This document shows, piece after piece, positions 1 to 6,424 of a stretch of DNA of 15,728 nucleotides (positions are counted from its first letter, which is position 1; every line of letters begins with the position of its first letter). The translations under genes and the position numbers were made by a program. The DNA comes from Actinomycetes bacterium (GTDB taxonomy: Bacteria > Actinomycetota > Actinomycetes > Actinomycetales > Cellulomonadaceae). The notes under the pieces were generated by a model that did no database searches, was not told the origin of the DNA, and saw only the letters and a list, made by a program, of their open reading frames with translations. Location: contig JAEYUL010000041.1 in NCBI GenBank assembly GCA_023432565.1, positions 1 through 15,728 of the forward strand, read 5' to 3'.

Positions 1-14
1 ACCAGGGCACGCGG

Positions 15-43
15 TAGCGTGTCCCCCACTCGCCGCAGGGAGG
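15..43 (+). promoter_or_regulatory. Probable glnR -10 element and Shine-Dalgarno
   Basis: TAGCGT at 15-20 fits the actinobacterial -10 pattern TANNNT. AGGGAGG at 37-43 is a strong Shine-Dalgarno seven bases before the GTG at 51, and it decides the glnR start. Any -35 element would lie outside the window, so the promoter is an inference. The ribosome binding site is seen directly. Confidence 0.45.
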
Positions 44-50
44 TTCCACG

Positions 51-773
51 GTGGCAGACCTTCTGCTCCTGACCCCGGCGTCCGGTGGATCGGCACAGGT
101 GCTGCCGGCGCTCGGGCTGCTGTCCCATCGCGTGCGCGTGCTGCCCGTCGAGCCCTCGGCGCTGGTGGACGCCCCGGATGCGGACATCGTCGTGCTCGAC
201 GCGCGTCGTGACCTGGTGACCGCGCGCACCACGTGCCGCCTCCTGCGCGCGACGGGGCTGGCCGTCCCCCTGGTCCTGGTGCTCACCGAGGGTGGCCTCA
301 CGGTGGTGACGGCCGAGTGGGGCGCCGACGACATCGTGCTCGACTCCGCCGGTCCGGCCGAGGTCGAGACCCGGTTCCGGCTCGTCATGGAACGGGCGGC
401 GGTCGCGGGCTACGACGACGCACCGCAGGAGATCTCCTCGGGCGAGCTGACGATCGACGCGGGGGGCTACACGGCTCGTCTGCGCGGGCGCCCGCTCGAC
501 CTCACCTACAAGGAGTTCGAGCTCCTCAAGTACCTCGTGCAGCACCCGGGTCGCGTCTTCACCCGCGCCCAGCTCCTGCAGGAGGTCTGGGGGTACGACT
601 ACTACGGGGGCACGCGCACCGTGGACGTGCACGTGCGGCGCCTGCGCGCCAAGCTCGGCCCCGAGCACGAGCAGCTCATCGGCACCGTGCGCAACGTGGG
701 CTATCGCTTCGACCCACCGAAGGACCGCCGGCCGGCGGGCGAACGTGACAGCGTCTCCGAGTCCACGGCCTGA
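51..773 (+). CDS. glnR: GlnR, OmpR-family global nitrogen response regulator
   Basis: 240 aa. This is an atypical orphan response regulator that in actinobacteria controls nitrogen assimilation genes (glnA, amtB, nitrite reductase). The receiver-like domain covers about residues 1-120 and the winged-helix DNA-binding domain about 128-217, with the family hallmarks LTYKEFELLKYL, QLLQEVWGYDY and TRTVDVHVRRLRAKLG. The N-terminus (MADLLLLTP) lacks the acidic pair expected in a phosphorylatable receiver. Asp50 in DIVVLDARRDL sits where Streptomyces GlnR keeps a non-phosphorylated Asp. The sequence matches Streptomyces GlnR, as I remember it, nearly throughout. The start is GTG with AGGGAGG seven bases upstream. 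No partner kinase gene adjoins it, as expected for GlnR. The last 29 bases overlap the start of nhaA. An MtrA- or RegX-type regulator is the alternative, but the N-terminal match argues strongly for GlnR. Confidence 0.93.
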   Translation: MADLLLLTPASGGSAQVLPALGLLSHRVRVLPVEPSALVDAPDADIVVLDARRDLVTARTTCRLLRATGLAVPLVLVLTEGGLTVVTAEWGADDIVLDSAGPAEVETRFRLVMERAAVAGYDDAPQEISSGELTIDAGGYTARLRGRPLDLTYKEFELLKYLVQHPGRVFTRAQLLQEVWGYDYYGGTRTVDVHVRRLRAKLGPEHEQLIGTVRNVGYRFDPPKDRRPAGERDSVSESTA

Positions 774-2112
774 CCGGCCGGGACCCGACGAGCAGGCAGC
801 ACCGGACGCGACGCGCGCGACGCTGTTCTCCCGGCTGACCCCGGGCAGCGAGCGCAACCTCGCCGACACGCTGCGCGGTGAACGTGCCGGCGGCGTGCTC
901 CTCCTGGTCGGCGCGGTCGTCGCGCTCGTGTGGGCGAACGCCTGGCCGGGCGCGTACCAGGCCGTCTCGACGACGGTCGTCGGCCCGAGCGCGCTGCACC
1001 TGGACCTCACGCTCGCGCAGTGGGCGACCGACGGGCTGCTCACGGTCTTCTTCTTCGTCGTCGGCCTGGAGCTCGCGCGCGAGCTCACGGTGGGCGAGCT
1101 GCGCCACCCCGCGACCGCCGTGGTGCCCATCGTCGCCGCCGTCGGCGGGATGGTCGTGCCCGCGGTGCTCTACCTCGGGCTCAACGCGAGCGGGCAGACG
1201 CAGGGATGGGCCGTGCCCACCGCGACCGACATCGCGTTCGCGGTCGCGGTGCTCGCGCTCGTCGGGCGAGGGCTGCCGCCCGCGCTGCGGGCGTTCCCGC
1301 TGACGCTCGCGGTGGTCGACGACCTGCTGGCGATCCTCGTGATCGGCACCGTCTACACCGAGTCCGTCGCGTTCGGCCCGCTGCTGGCCGCCGTGGCCTG
1401 CGTGGCTGTGTTCGCGTGGCTCGTGCGGCGGCACCGGGTCGACGGCTGGCTCCTCCTGCCGCTCGGGGTCGTCGCGTGGTCCGCGCTGCACGCCTCCGGG
1501 GTGCATGCCACGCTCGCGGGCGTGGCGCTCGGACTCGTCGTGCCGGCGAGCCCCGCGGCCACGGCACGCGCCCACCACCTCGCGGTCCTGCCGGACCAGT
1601 CGCTCGCCGAGCGGTGGGAGCACCGGTGGCGGCCGTGGTCGGCCGGGTTCGCGGTGCCCGTGTTCGCGCTGTTCGCCGCAGGCGTCGCCGTCTCCGCGGA
1701 CGTGCTCGCCGACGCCGCCGGCGACCCCGTCGCCCAGGGCGTGGCCCTCGGCCTCGTCGTCGGCAAGCCGCTCGGGATCGTCGGCGCGACGTGGGCCGTC
1801 GCGACCTTCACCCGCGCGCGGCTCGCGCCCGGCCTCGGGTGGGGCGACGTGATCGGCGTCGGGCTGATCGGGGGTATCGGGTTCACCGTCTCGCTCCTGG
1901 TGGCCGAGCTCGCGTTCGGGCCGCAGTCGCCGCACGACGAGCACGCCGTGCTCGCGGTCCTCGTCGCGTCCCTCGTCGCCGCCCTGACCGGCGGTACCGT
2001 GCTTGCAGCACGGGGCCGACGCCGGCTCCGCGACGAACCCGGCTCCGACCCTGCACCCCATGACAAGCCCCACGGGGGCCGCCGCCCGCACCCGTCACCG
2101 CCGAACGGATAG
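745..2112 (+). CDS. nhaA: NhaA family Na+/H+ antiporter
   Basis: 455 aa integral membrane protein that expels Na+ in exchange for protons, for pH and sodium homeostasis. Hydrophobic segments run from about residue 48 to 420, compatible with the 11-12 helices of NhaA. Family motifs are visible: FFFVVGLELAREL near 102-114, VPTATDIAFAVAVL near 157-170 (the unwound TD segment), and LTLAVVDDLLAILVI near 187-200 with the ion-binding pair Asp192-Asp193. The GKPLGI segment carries the conserved helix-10 lysine. The C-terminal tail (about 420-455) is rich in Arg, Pro and His, and the protein is longer than E. coli NhaA (388 aa). The GTG start at 745 lies inside glnR and its Shine-Dalgarno is weak, so translational coupling is likely. 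No in-frame start before the first helix at about 895 looks better. A functional link to GlnR is not evident. Confidence 0.92.
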   Translation: MTASPSPRPDRPGPDEQAAPDATRATLFSRLTPGSERNLADTLRGERAGGVLLLVGAVVALVWANAWPGAYQAVSTTVVGPSALHLDLTLAQWATDGLLTVFFFVVGLELARELTVGELRHPATAVVPIVAAVGGMVVPAVLYLGLNASGQTQGWAVPTATDIAFAVAVLALVGRGLPPALRAFPLTLAVVDDLLAILVIGTVYTESVAFGPLLAAVACVAVFAWLVRRHRVDGWLLLPLGVVAWSALHASGVHATLAGVALGLVVPASPAATARAHHLAVLPDQSLAERWEHRWRPWSAGFAVPVFALFAAGVAVSADVLADAAGDPVAQGVALGLVVGKPLGIVGATWAVATFTRARLAPGLGWGDVIGVGLIGGIGFTVSLLVAELAFGPQSPHDEHAVLAVLVASLVAALTGGTVLAARGRRRLRDEPGSDPAPHDKPHGGRRPHPSPPNG

Positions 2113-2122
2113 GTTCACGACG

Positions 2123-3052
2123 ATGACAGCCGTCGACTCCGCCACGCTCCTGCTCGACGGGCCGTGGCAGCACCGGTTCGTCGCCGCCAACGGCGCACGG
2201 TTCCACGTCGCCGTCGCCGGGCCGGACGAGCGCGACGTCCCGCTCGTCATGCTCCTGCACCCGGTGCCGCAGTTCTGGTGGGCCTGGCGGCACCAGCTCA
2301 CCGCGCTGGCGGCGGCCGGTTACCGTGTCGCCGCGCTCGACGTGCGCGGCACGGGCGGCTCGGACAAGCCGCCGCAGGGCTACGACGTGCCGACCCTCGC
2401 CGCCGACGTCGCGGGCGTGGTGCGCTCGCTCGGCGCGAGCGACGCCGTGGTCGTCGGGTGCGGCACGGGCGGCACGATCGCCTGGTCGATGCCCGCGCTG
2501 CAGCCCGCGACGACGACCGCCGTCGCGGTGCTGTCCTCGCCGCACCCGCTCGACGCGCTCAGCCGCCCTCTGGGAGCGTTCCGGGCCACCGCGATGCGCC
2601 GGCTCGGGTTCGTCCAGCTGCCCTCGCTGCCCGAGCGCAGGCTCGCGAGCGGCGAGCTGGCGCACGTCCTGCTCACCGAGTGGGGCGGAGGGCAGTGGCT
2701 GGACCACGCGACGGAGCGGACGTACGTCGAGGCCCTGCGCGTCCCGTTCGCGGCGCACTCGCAGCTCGAGCAGCTGCGCTGGCTCGGCCGCTGCAGCCCG
2801 CGACCCGACGGGCGCCGGTACCTCGGGGCGCTGCGTCGGTCGACCCCGGTGCCCGTGCTGCACCTGCACGGCGCTCGCGACGGGCTCGTCGCCACGAGCC
2901 GCGTCGCACTCAGCCGCGACGCCCGCGAGCTCGTCGGACCCGACTACACCTACGAGCTCGTCGCCGACGCGGGACACTTCCTGCCCGAGCAGGCCGCCGA
3001 GCACGTGAGCCGGACGCTGCTGACGTGGCTGGGCCGGGTCGCTCCGCTCTAG
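2123..3052 (+). CDS. Epoxide-hydrolase-like alpha/beta hydrolase lacking its nucleophile
   Basis: 309 aa alpha/beta-hydrolase fold protein resembling epoxide hydrolases; by synteny it is EphE-like. Seen: an oxyanion/HGxP-region motif altered to His46-Pro-Val-Pro followed by QFWWAWRHQL, the strand-turn segment ALDVRGTGGSDKPPQGYD, the charge-relay GHFLPEQ with His285, and a likely acid Asp253 in HGARDGL. The nucleophile elbow reads VVGCGTGGTIAW. The Sm-X-Nu-X-Sm rule puts Gly114 where epoxide hydrolases have Asp and ordinary hydrolases have Ser, so the classical reaction should not work. The start is the ATG 10 bases after nhaA; an earlier in-frame ATG would lie inside nhaA. The gene ends in CTAG, shared with the convergent nth. 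It may be a binding or regulatory pseudo-enzyme, or use a different residue. Fold assignment is strong; substrate and activity are unknown. Confidence 0.85.
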   Translation: MTAVDSATLLLDGPWQHRFVAANGARFHVAVAGPDERDVPLVMLLHPVPQFWWAWRHQLTALAAAGYRVAALDVRGTGGSDKPPQGYDVPTLAADVAGVVRSLGASDAVVVGCGTGGTIAWSMPALQPATTTAVAVLSSPHPLDALSRPLGAFRATAMRRLGFVQLPSLPERRLASGELAHVLLTEWGGGQWLDHATERTYVEALRVPFAAHSQLEQLRWLGRCSPRPDGRRYLGALRRSTPVPVLHLHGARDGLVATSRVALSRDARELVGPDYTYELVADAGHFLPEQAAEHVSRTLLTWLGRVAPL

Positions 3053-3756
3053 CCCTTGAGCAGGGCCGTCGCACGCACCGGGTCCGTCTCGCCCACCCCG
3101 AAGGAGGGGCACAGCGCGGCGACCGGGCATGCACCGCACGCCGGCCGCCTGGCGTGGCACGTGCGGCGGCCGTGGAAGATCAGGCGGTGGCAGGCCATCG
3201 TCCAGTCCTTGCGCGGCAGCAGCGCACCGAGCTCGCGCTCGACGACCAGGGGGGCCTCGCTCGTCGTGTACCCCAGGCGGCGTGACAGGCGCAGCACGTG
3301 GGTGTCCGTCGTGATGCCCGGCACGCCGAACGCGTTGCCGAGCACGACGTTGGCGGTCTTGCGGCCCACACCGGGCAACGAGACGAGGTCCTCGAGGCGA
3401 CCGGGCACGCGGCCGTCGAACCGCTCCACGAGCGACCGGGCCAGCCCGGTGATCGCGCGCGCCTTGGCGCGGAAGAAGCCCAGCGGCTTGAGGATCGCCT
3501 CGAGCCCGTCCGGGTCGGCCTGCGCCAGGTCCGCCGGGGTGGGGTACCGCGCGAACAGCTCGGGCGTGGTGGCGTTGACCCGCACGTCCGTCGTCTGGGC
3601 GGACAGGACGGTCGCCACGAGCAACGTGAAGGGGTCGGTGAAGTCCAGCTCGCAGCGAGCGTCGGGGTAGCGCAGCGCGAGCAGCCGGTCCACACGCCGG
3701 GCGCGGCGCGTACGCGCCAACGGGCTCTCCACCTGCTCCGACGTCCGCCTCGTCAC
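3049..3756 (-). CDS. nth: Endonuclease III, base-excision DNA glycosylase/AP lyase
   Basis: 235 aa. It removes oxidised pyrimidines from DNA and nicks the abasic site. The helix-hairpin-helix LPGVGRKTANVVLGNAFG spans about 128-144 and includes the catalytic Lys133. The catalytic Asp is Asp151 in TTDTHVLRLSRRLG. The C-terminal 4Fe-4S ligands have canonical spacing (C-x6-C-x2-C-x5-C): Cys200, Cys207, Cys210, Cys216. Length is slightly above E. coli Nth (211 aa) because of an Arg-rich N-terminal extension. I chose the GTG at 3756 because TACGCT lies six bases upstream, fitting a leaderless transcript, and no Shine-Dalgarno is visible. GTG at 3729 is an alternative. The stop codon overlaps that of the convergent alpha/beta hydrolase. 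The nth-crp neighbourhood is conserved in actinobacteria. Confidence 0.95.
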   Translation of the reverse strand: MTRRTSEQVESPLARTRRARRVDRLLALRYPDARCELDFTDPFTLLVATVLSAQTTDVRVNATTPELFARYPTPADLAQADPDGLEAILKPLGFFRAKARAITGLARSLVERFDGRVPGRLEDLVSLPGVGRKTANVVLGNAFGVPGITTDTHVLRLSRRLGYTTSEAPLVVERELGALLPRKDWTMACHRLIFHGRRTCHARRPACGACPVAALCPSFGVGETDPVRATALLKG

Positions 3757-3762
3757 CCGCGC

Positions 3763-3768
3763 AGCGTA
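3763..3768 (-). promoter_or_regulatory. Candidate -10 element of nth (leaderless)
   Basis: On the minus strand TACGCT is followed by six bases and then the GTG start of nth. That distance places transcription initiation on the start codon. No convincing -35 was found 16-18 bases upstream. This is inferred from the TANNNT pattern and spacing only. Confidence 0.35.
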
Positions 3769-3930
3769 CGGCGCACGCCCGACACCGTCGCGACACACCC
3801 ACGGTCGGGGGCGATCCTCGTCGCGTCGTTGCTCCCACGGGGTGACGTACGGACCGAGAGGGCGCCGCGGGCTCAAGGAGGGTCTCCGCGCAGCCGTAAC
3901 GACAATGGTGCGGGACGAGGCGGGGTCACG

Positions 3931-4344
3931 ATGACGCCTGGCGGCGACCAGAAGGTGCGCGGCCTGCGACTCGACCGCCGAGCACTTCGAGCCGAGAAGG
4001 CGCGCGTGGGGTGGTGGCGCAGGCTCGTCCGTGCACGCATCGACCTCGCCATCGCGAGCGCCGCCCGTCCCGACCCGCTCGGTGAGGACGTCGCGTTCCA
4101 GCTCCCGCTCGACGTCTCGCTGGCCGTGCCCAGCGCCGACGAGCTGCTGCACGTCCTGCCCGCCCCCGCGCCGGGCGACGTCGCCGAGCTCGACCGCCTG
4201 CGCGCCCTCGACGACCGTCTCGCCGCGTACGAGCGCGGCGTCGACGCCGCGCTCGCGCGCACCACGGACAGTCTGATCTCCCACCTCGCCGACGACCCGG
4301 CGGGCGCCGGCGACCTCCTGGTGGGGCCGCCCGCACGGCCCTGA
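3931..4344 (+). CDS. Small unrecognised protein upstream of crp
   Basis: 137 aa with no family I can name. The start is ATG at 3931 with GAGG about 10 bases upstream. An Arg/Lys-rich N-terminal part (about 1-36, with KARVGWWRRLVRARIDLAI) is followed by a Pro- and acidic-rich middle (47-84, including PSADELLHVLP). A probable amphipathic helix or short coiled coil spans about 85-121 (AELDRLRALDDRLAAYERGVD). The tail is Gly/Pro-rich. There is no signal peptide, transmembrane segment, Cys pair or metal motif. Codon use is as GC-rich as its neighbours. It is divergent from nth and ends 114 bases before crp on the same strand, so it may share regulation with crp. M. tuberculosis has a different-looking small gene (Rv3675) in this slot, so homology should not be assumed. 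A soluble, possibly nucleic-acid- or membrane-surface-associated protein is a guess. Confidence 0.7.
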   Translation: MTPGGDQKVRGLRLDRRALRAEKARVGWWRRLVRARIDLAIASAARPDPLGEDVAFQLPLDVSLAVPSADELLHVLPAPAPGDVAELDRLRALDDRLAAYERGVDAALARTTDSLISHLADDPAGAGDLLVGPPARP

Positions 4345-4395
4345 CCTGGCAGAAGCGAGGTCCTGCGCCGCGATGCGGCAGACTGTGGCGTGGAT

Positions 4396-4423
4396 CTCGT
4401 CGTCCGGGCCTCGGCACGACGAG
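4396..4423 (+). repeat. Inverted repeat in the crp leader
   Basis: CTCGTCGT (4396-4403) and ACGACGAG (4416-4423) are perfect 8-base inverted arms around a 12-base spacer, 35 bases before the crp start. A second small hairpin, GCCGC-GAT-GCGGC, lies just upstream near 4365-4377. It could be an operator half-site pair or an mRNA hairpin. It does not match the Crp consensus TGTGA-N6-TCACA. Confidence 0.35.
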
Positions 4424-4458
4424 GGCAGGCCAGCAGGCCAGAGCGAGAAGGAGCGACC

Positions 4459-5136
4459 GTGGCTGAGGACGTCGTGCTGTCGGCACCGCTGTTCGTGGGT
4501 CTCGACGAGGAGTCGGCACTCGCGCTCGTCGCGAACATGACTCCGGTGGAGGCGGTACGCGGCGACGTGCTGTTCCATGAGGGCGAGCCGGGTGACCGGC
4601 TCTTCATCGTGCGCGACGGCAAGATCAAGCTGGGCCGACGATCGAGCGACGGGCGCGAGAACCTGCTCGCGGTGCTCGGCCCCGGCGAGATGTTCGGCGA
4701 GCTGTCGATGTTCGACCCGGGCCCGCGCACCGCCACAGCCACGGTCGTCGCCGACGCGGTGCTGCTCGAGCTCGGCCACGACGAGCTGGTGCGCTGGTTG
4801 TCGGACAAGCCCGACGTCGCGCGCCAGCTGCTGCAGGCGCTCGCGCGGCGCCTGCGCCGGACGAACGAGGCGCTCGCCGACCTCGTCTTCTCCGACGTGC
4901 CCGGCCGTGTGGCCAAGGCGTTGCTCGACCTGTCGACGCGGTTCGGCGAGCAGGTCGACGAGGGGGTCCGCGTGGCGCACGACCTGACGCAGGAGGAGCT
5001 CGCCCAGCTCGTCGGCGCGTCCCGGGAGACCGTCAACAAGGCGCTGGCCGACTTCGCCGCGCGCGGCTGGGTGCGCCGTGAGGGCCGTGCGGTCGTGCTG
5101 CTGGACGTCGACCGGCTGGAGCGTCGGGCGCGCTGA
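4459..5136 (+). CDS. crp: Crp/GlxR-type cAMP-responsive transcription regulator
   Basis: 225 aa, the usual length for mycobacterial Crp and corynebacterial GlxR, which bind cAMP and control hundreds of carbon, respiration and growth genes. The cyclic-nucleotide-binding beta-roll covers about 8-118, with the phosphate-binding cassette [19 protein letters not shown] (Gly80, Glu81, Arg90, Thr91). A dimerisation helix spans about 119-145. The C-terminal winged helix has the recognition region [25 protein letters not shown] at about 175-199. Arg189 and Glu190 of SRETVNK correspond to the base-contacting residues of E. coli CRP. GTG is the start because AGGAG lies five bases upstream; an in-frame GTG at 4390 has no comparable site. 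A bidirectional hairpin follows. The near-identity to M. tuberculosis Crp (Rv3676) through [24 protein letters not shown]-type segments, recalled from memory, makes this secure. Confidence 0.95.
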   Translation: [225 protein letters not shown]

Positions 5137-5145
5137 CGCCCCGCT

Positions 5146-5187
5146 ACGCGCACGGCCCGGACGCTCTCGCCTCCGGGCCGTGCGTGT
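5146..5187. terminator. Bidirectional hairpin terminator between crp and ridA
   Basis: Arms 5146-5161 and 5172-5187 pair over 16 positions with one G-U wobble, including a perfect 12-base core (GCACGGCCCGGA with TCCGGGCCGTGC). The loop is 10 bases. It lies 10 bases after the crp stop and 31 bases from the ridA stop, so it can serve both convergent genes. There is no U-tract, as is common in high-GC actinobacteria. Confidence 0.75.
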
Positions 5188-5217
5188 CTCCCGGGGCGCT
5201 CAGCCGGGCTGCTGCCG

Positions 5218-5706
5218 TCAGTCGACCAGCTCGACGACGATCTCGACCTCGACGGGCGAGTCCAGCGGCAGCACCGCGACCCCGACCGCGGACCGGGCGT
5301 GCACGCCCGCCTCGCCGAGCACGCCGTGCAGGAGGAGGCTCGCCCCGTTGACCACGGCGGGCTGCGCCGTGAACGACGGGTCGCTCGCGACGAACCCCAC
5401 GACCTTGACCACGCGCACGATCCGGTCGAGAGCGTCCGCACCCGCGGCGCCGCCCTCACGCTCGACGAGCGCGGCGACGGCGGCGAGAGCGTTGAGCGCG
5501 GCGGTGCGGGCCAGCCCCGCCGCCTCGTCGACCCCGACGTCCGCGCCCACCTTGCCGGTGGTCGGCAGCACGCCGTCGACGAACGGGAGCTGGCCGGAGG
5601 TGTGCACGTACCGACCGCTGCGCACCGCCGGGACGTAGGCGGCGACCGGCGCCGCCACGGACGGCAGAGTCAGGCCCAGCTCGGCGAGCCGCTGCGCGGC
5701 GCCCAT
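5218..5706 (-). CDS. ridA: RidA/YjgF/UK114 family protein
   Basis: 162 aa. RidA proteins deaminate reactive enamine/imine intermediates from PLP enzymes and form trimers. Family signatures: VPAVRSGRYVHTSGQLP near 25-41, an LNALAAV helix near 71-77, VVKVVGFVASDPSF near 99-112, and GVHARSAVGVAVLPLDSPVEVEIVVEL near 134-160. Arg138 occupies the position of the carboxylate-binding Arg105 of E. coli RidA. The protein is about 30 residues longer at the N-terminus than E. coli RidA (128 aa), as in the actinobacterial Rv3678c group. ATG at 5706 overlaps the stop of the upstream DUF4177 gene by one base (TGATG), indicating translational coupling. Deaminase activity is expected but not certain, because several RidA subfamilies have other roles. 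Confidence 0.9.
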   Translation of the reverse strand: MGAAQRLAELGLTLPSVAAPVAAYVPAVRSGRYVHTSGQLPFVDGVLPTTGKVGADVGVDEAAGLARTAALNALAAVAALVEREGGAAGADALDRIVRVVKVVGFVASDPSFTAQPAVVNGASLLLHGVLGEAGVHARSAVGVAVLPLDSPVEVEIVVELVD

Positions 5707-5864
5707 CACGACTCCAGCGGCCGCTTGAGGTACGCGACCAGGCCGTCTCCGGGCCCGGGCACCACCTGGACGAGCTCCCACCCGTCGCTGCCCCACTGGT
5801 CCAGGATCGCCTTGGTCATGTGGATGATGAGGGGGACGGTCGCATACTCCCACTTGGTCGCCAT
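5706..5864 (-). CDS. DUF4177-like small protein
   Basis: 52 aa. The protein begins MATKWEYATVPLI and contains ILDQWGSDGWELVQVVPGP and VAYLKRP. The GWELV motif is typical of DUF4177. It looks like the small gene annotated as Rv3678A beside M. tuberculosis ridA. Function is unknown. No signal peptide or transmembrane segment is seen; it should be a small alpha/beta domain. The ATG has no real Shine-Dalgarno, but a promoter -10 (TAGGGT) lies six bases upstream, so the mRNA is predicted to be leaderless. The stop overlaps the ridA start by one base. This strict coupling, shared across distant actinobacteria as I recall it, suggests a functional partnership with RidA. Confidence 0.85.
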   Translation of the reverse strand: MATKWEYATVPLIIHMTKAILDQWGSDGWELVQVVPGPGDGLVAYLKRPLES

Positions 5865-5870
5865 GTGCCC

Positions 5871-5899
5871 ACCCTAGCCAGCCTGCGCGAGCCGGTCAG
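5871..5899 (-). promoter_or_regulatory. Promoter of the DUF4177-ridA operon
   Basis: Minus strand: CTGACC (-35, 5894-5899), a 17-base spacer, and TAGGGT (-10, 5871-5876). Six bases then separate the -10 from the ATG at 5864, so initiation falls on or beside the start codon. This is the best SigA-like promoter in the window because both hexamers and the spacing fit. Confidence 0.6.
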
Positions 5900-5930
5900 G
5901 CGGGTGCCGCGAGCGTGCCAGGCGGGCGCG

Positions 5931-6221
5931 TCAGCTCGGGACGAGCTCTCCGCGAGGGACGAGCTCCGACCACCACGAGCGCACCTCGGGCCGGCGCCGC
6001 AGCAGGGCGCGCCGCTCCCGCTCCGTCATGCCGCCCCAGACCCCGAAGTCCATCCGGTTGTCGAGCGCGTCGGCGAGGCACTCGAGGCGCACCGGGCACT
6101 GCTGGCAGACCGAGCGCGCGTCGCGCTGTGCCGAGCCCTCGACGAACAGTGCGTCAGGAGAGACGCTGCCCGAGCCGCACGCCGCGGACGCGGTCCAGTG
6201 CCCGTCCTTGGTCGCTGTCAC
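5931..6221 (-). CDS. whiB4: WhiB family iron-sulfur regulator, WhiB4-like
   Basis: 96 aa. WhiB proteins bind a redox- and NO-sensitive 4Fe-4S cluster and act with the primary sigma factor. The four cluster cysteines are present: Cys15, Cys39, Cys42 and Cys48 (Cys-Gln-Gln-Cys then C-x5-C). The beta-turn GVWGGMTERERRALLRRRPEV follows, a segment particularly like M. tuberculosis WhiB4, and the position divergent from ponA also matches. The basic ALLRRR stretch is the likely DNA contact. I place the start at GTG 6221, which has AGGGGGAG about five bases upstream. A longer form from 6278 would add 19 poorly conserved residues. The WhiB family is certain; the WhiB4 orthology is inferred from similarity and synteny. 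Confidence 0.9.
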   Translation of the reverse strand: MTATKDGHWTASAACGSGSVSPDALFVEGSAQRDARSVCQQCPVRLECLADALDNRMDFGVWGGMTERERRALLRRRPEVRSWWSELVPRGELVPS

Positions 6222-6247
6222 CCGCACTCCCCCTGTTGCGTCGTCGC

Positions 6248-6279
6248 TGTGGTGGGACACCTCACGTGCACCTACCACA
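6248..6279. repeat. Inverted repeat upstream of whiB4
   Basis: TGTGGTGGG (6248-6256) and CCTACCACA (6271-6279) are 9-base inverted arms with one mismatch and a 14-base spacer, 27-58 bases upstream of the whiB start. A CACGTG palindrome sits inside at 6263-6268. The position suits an operator near the whiB promoter; no regulator can be named. Confidence 0.35.
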
Positions 6280-6424
6280 CAGACGAGGCGTTTGCCCGAA
6301 AACTAGCGCGCGACCAGCACTGTTGACGAGCCTCCTTTCGGGTCATCCCGAGGTGTGGACGCGCTCCCGCAATCGGGTGACCACCTCCGGGCGACGCGTG
6401 TACCGACCTTCGCGGCGCCCGAAG

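Noticed and set aside
676..2091. Long open frame antisense to nhaA (471 codons)
   Set aside because: It is rich in Arg, Gly and Glu with no domain, and covers the well-supported nhaA. It is a typical high-GC shadow frame.
2459..2461. Cys113 as the hydrolase nucleophile
   Set aside because: It lies one residue before the nucleophile position in the elbow, so it is not a standard replacement. I kept it only as a possibility in the finding.
6323..6328. TTGACG as a -35 element for ponA
   Set aside because: The hexamer is good, but 16-19 bases downstream I see no TANNNT; it reads into CCCG-rich sequence.
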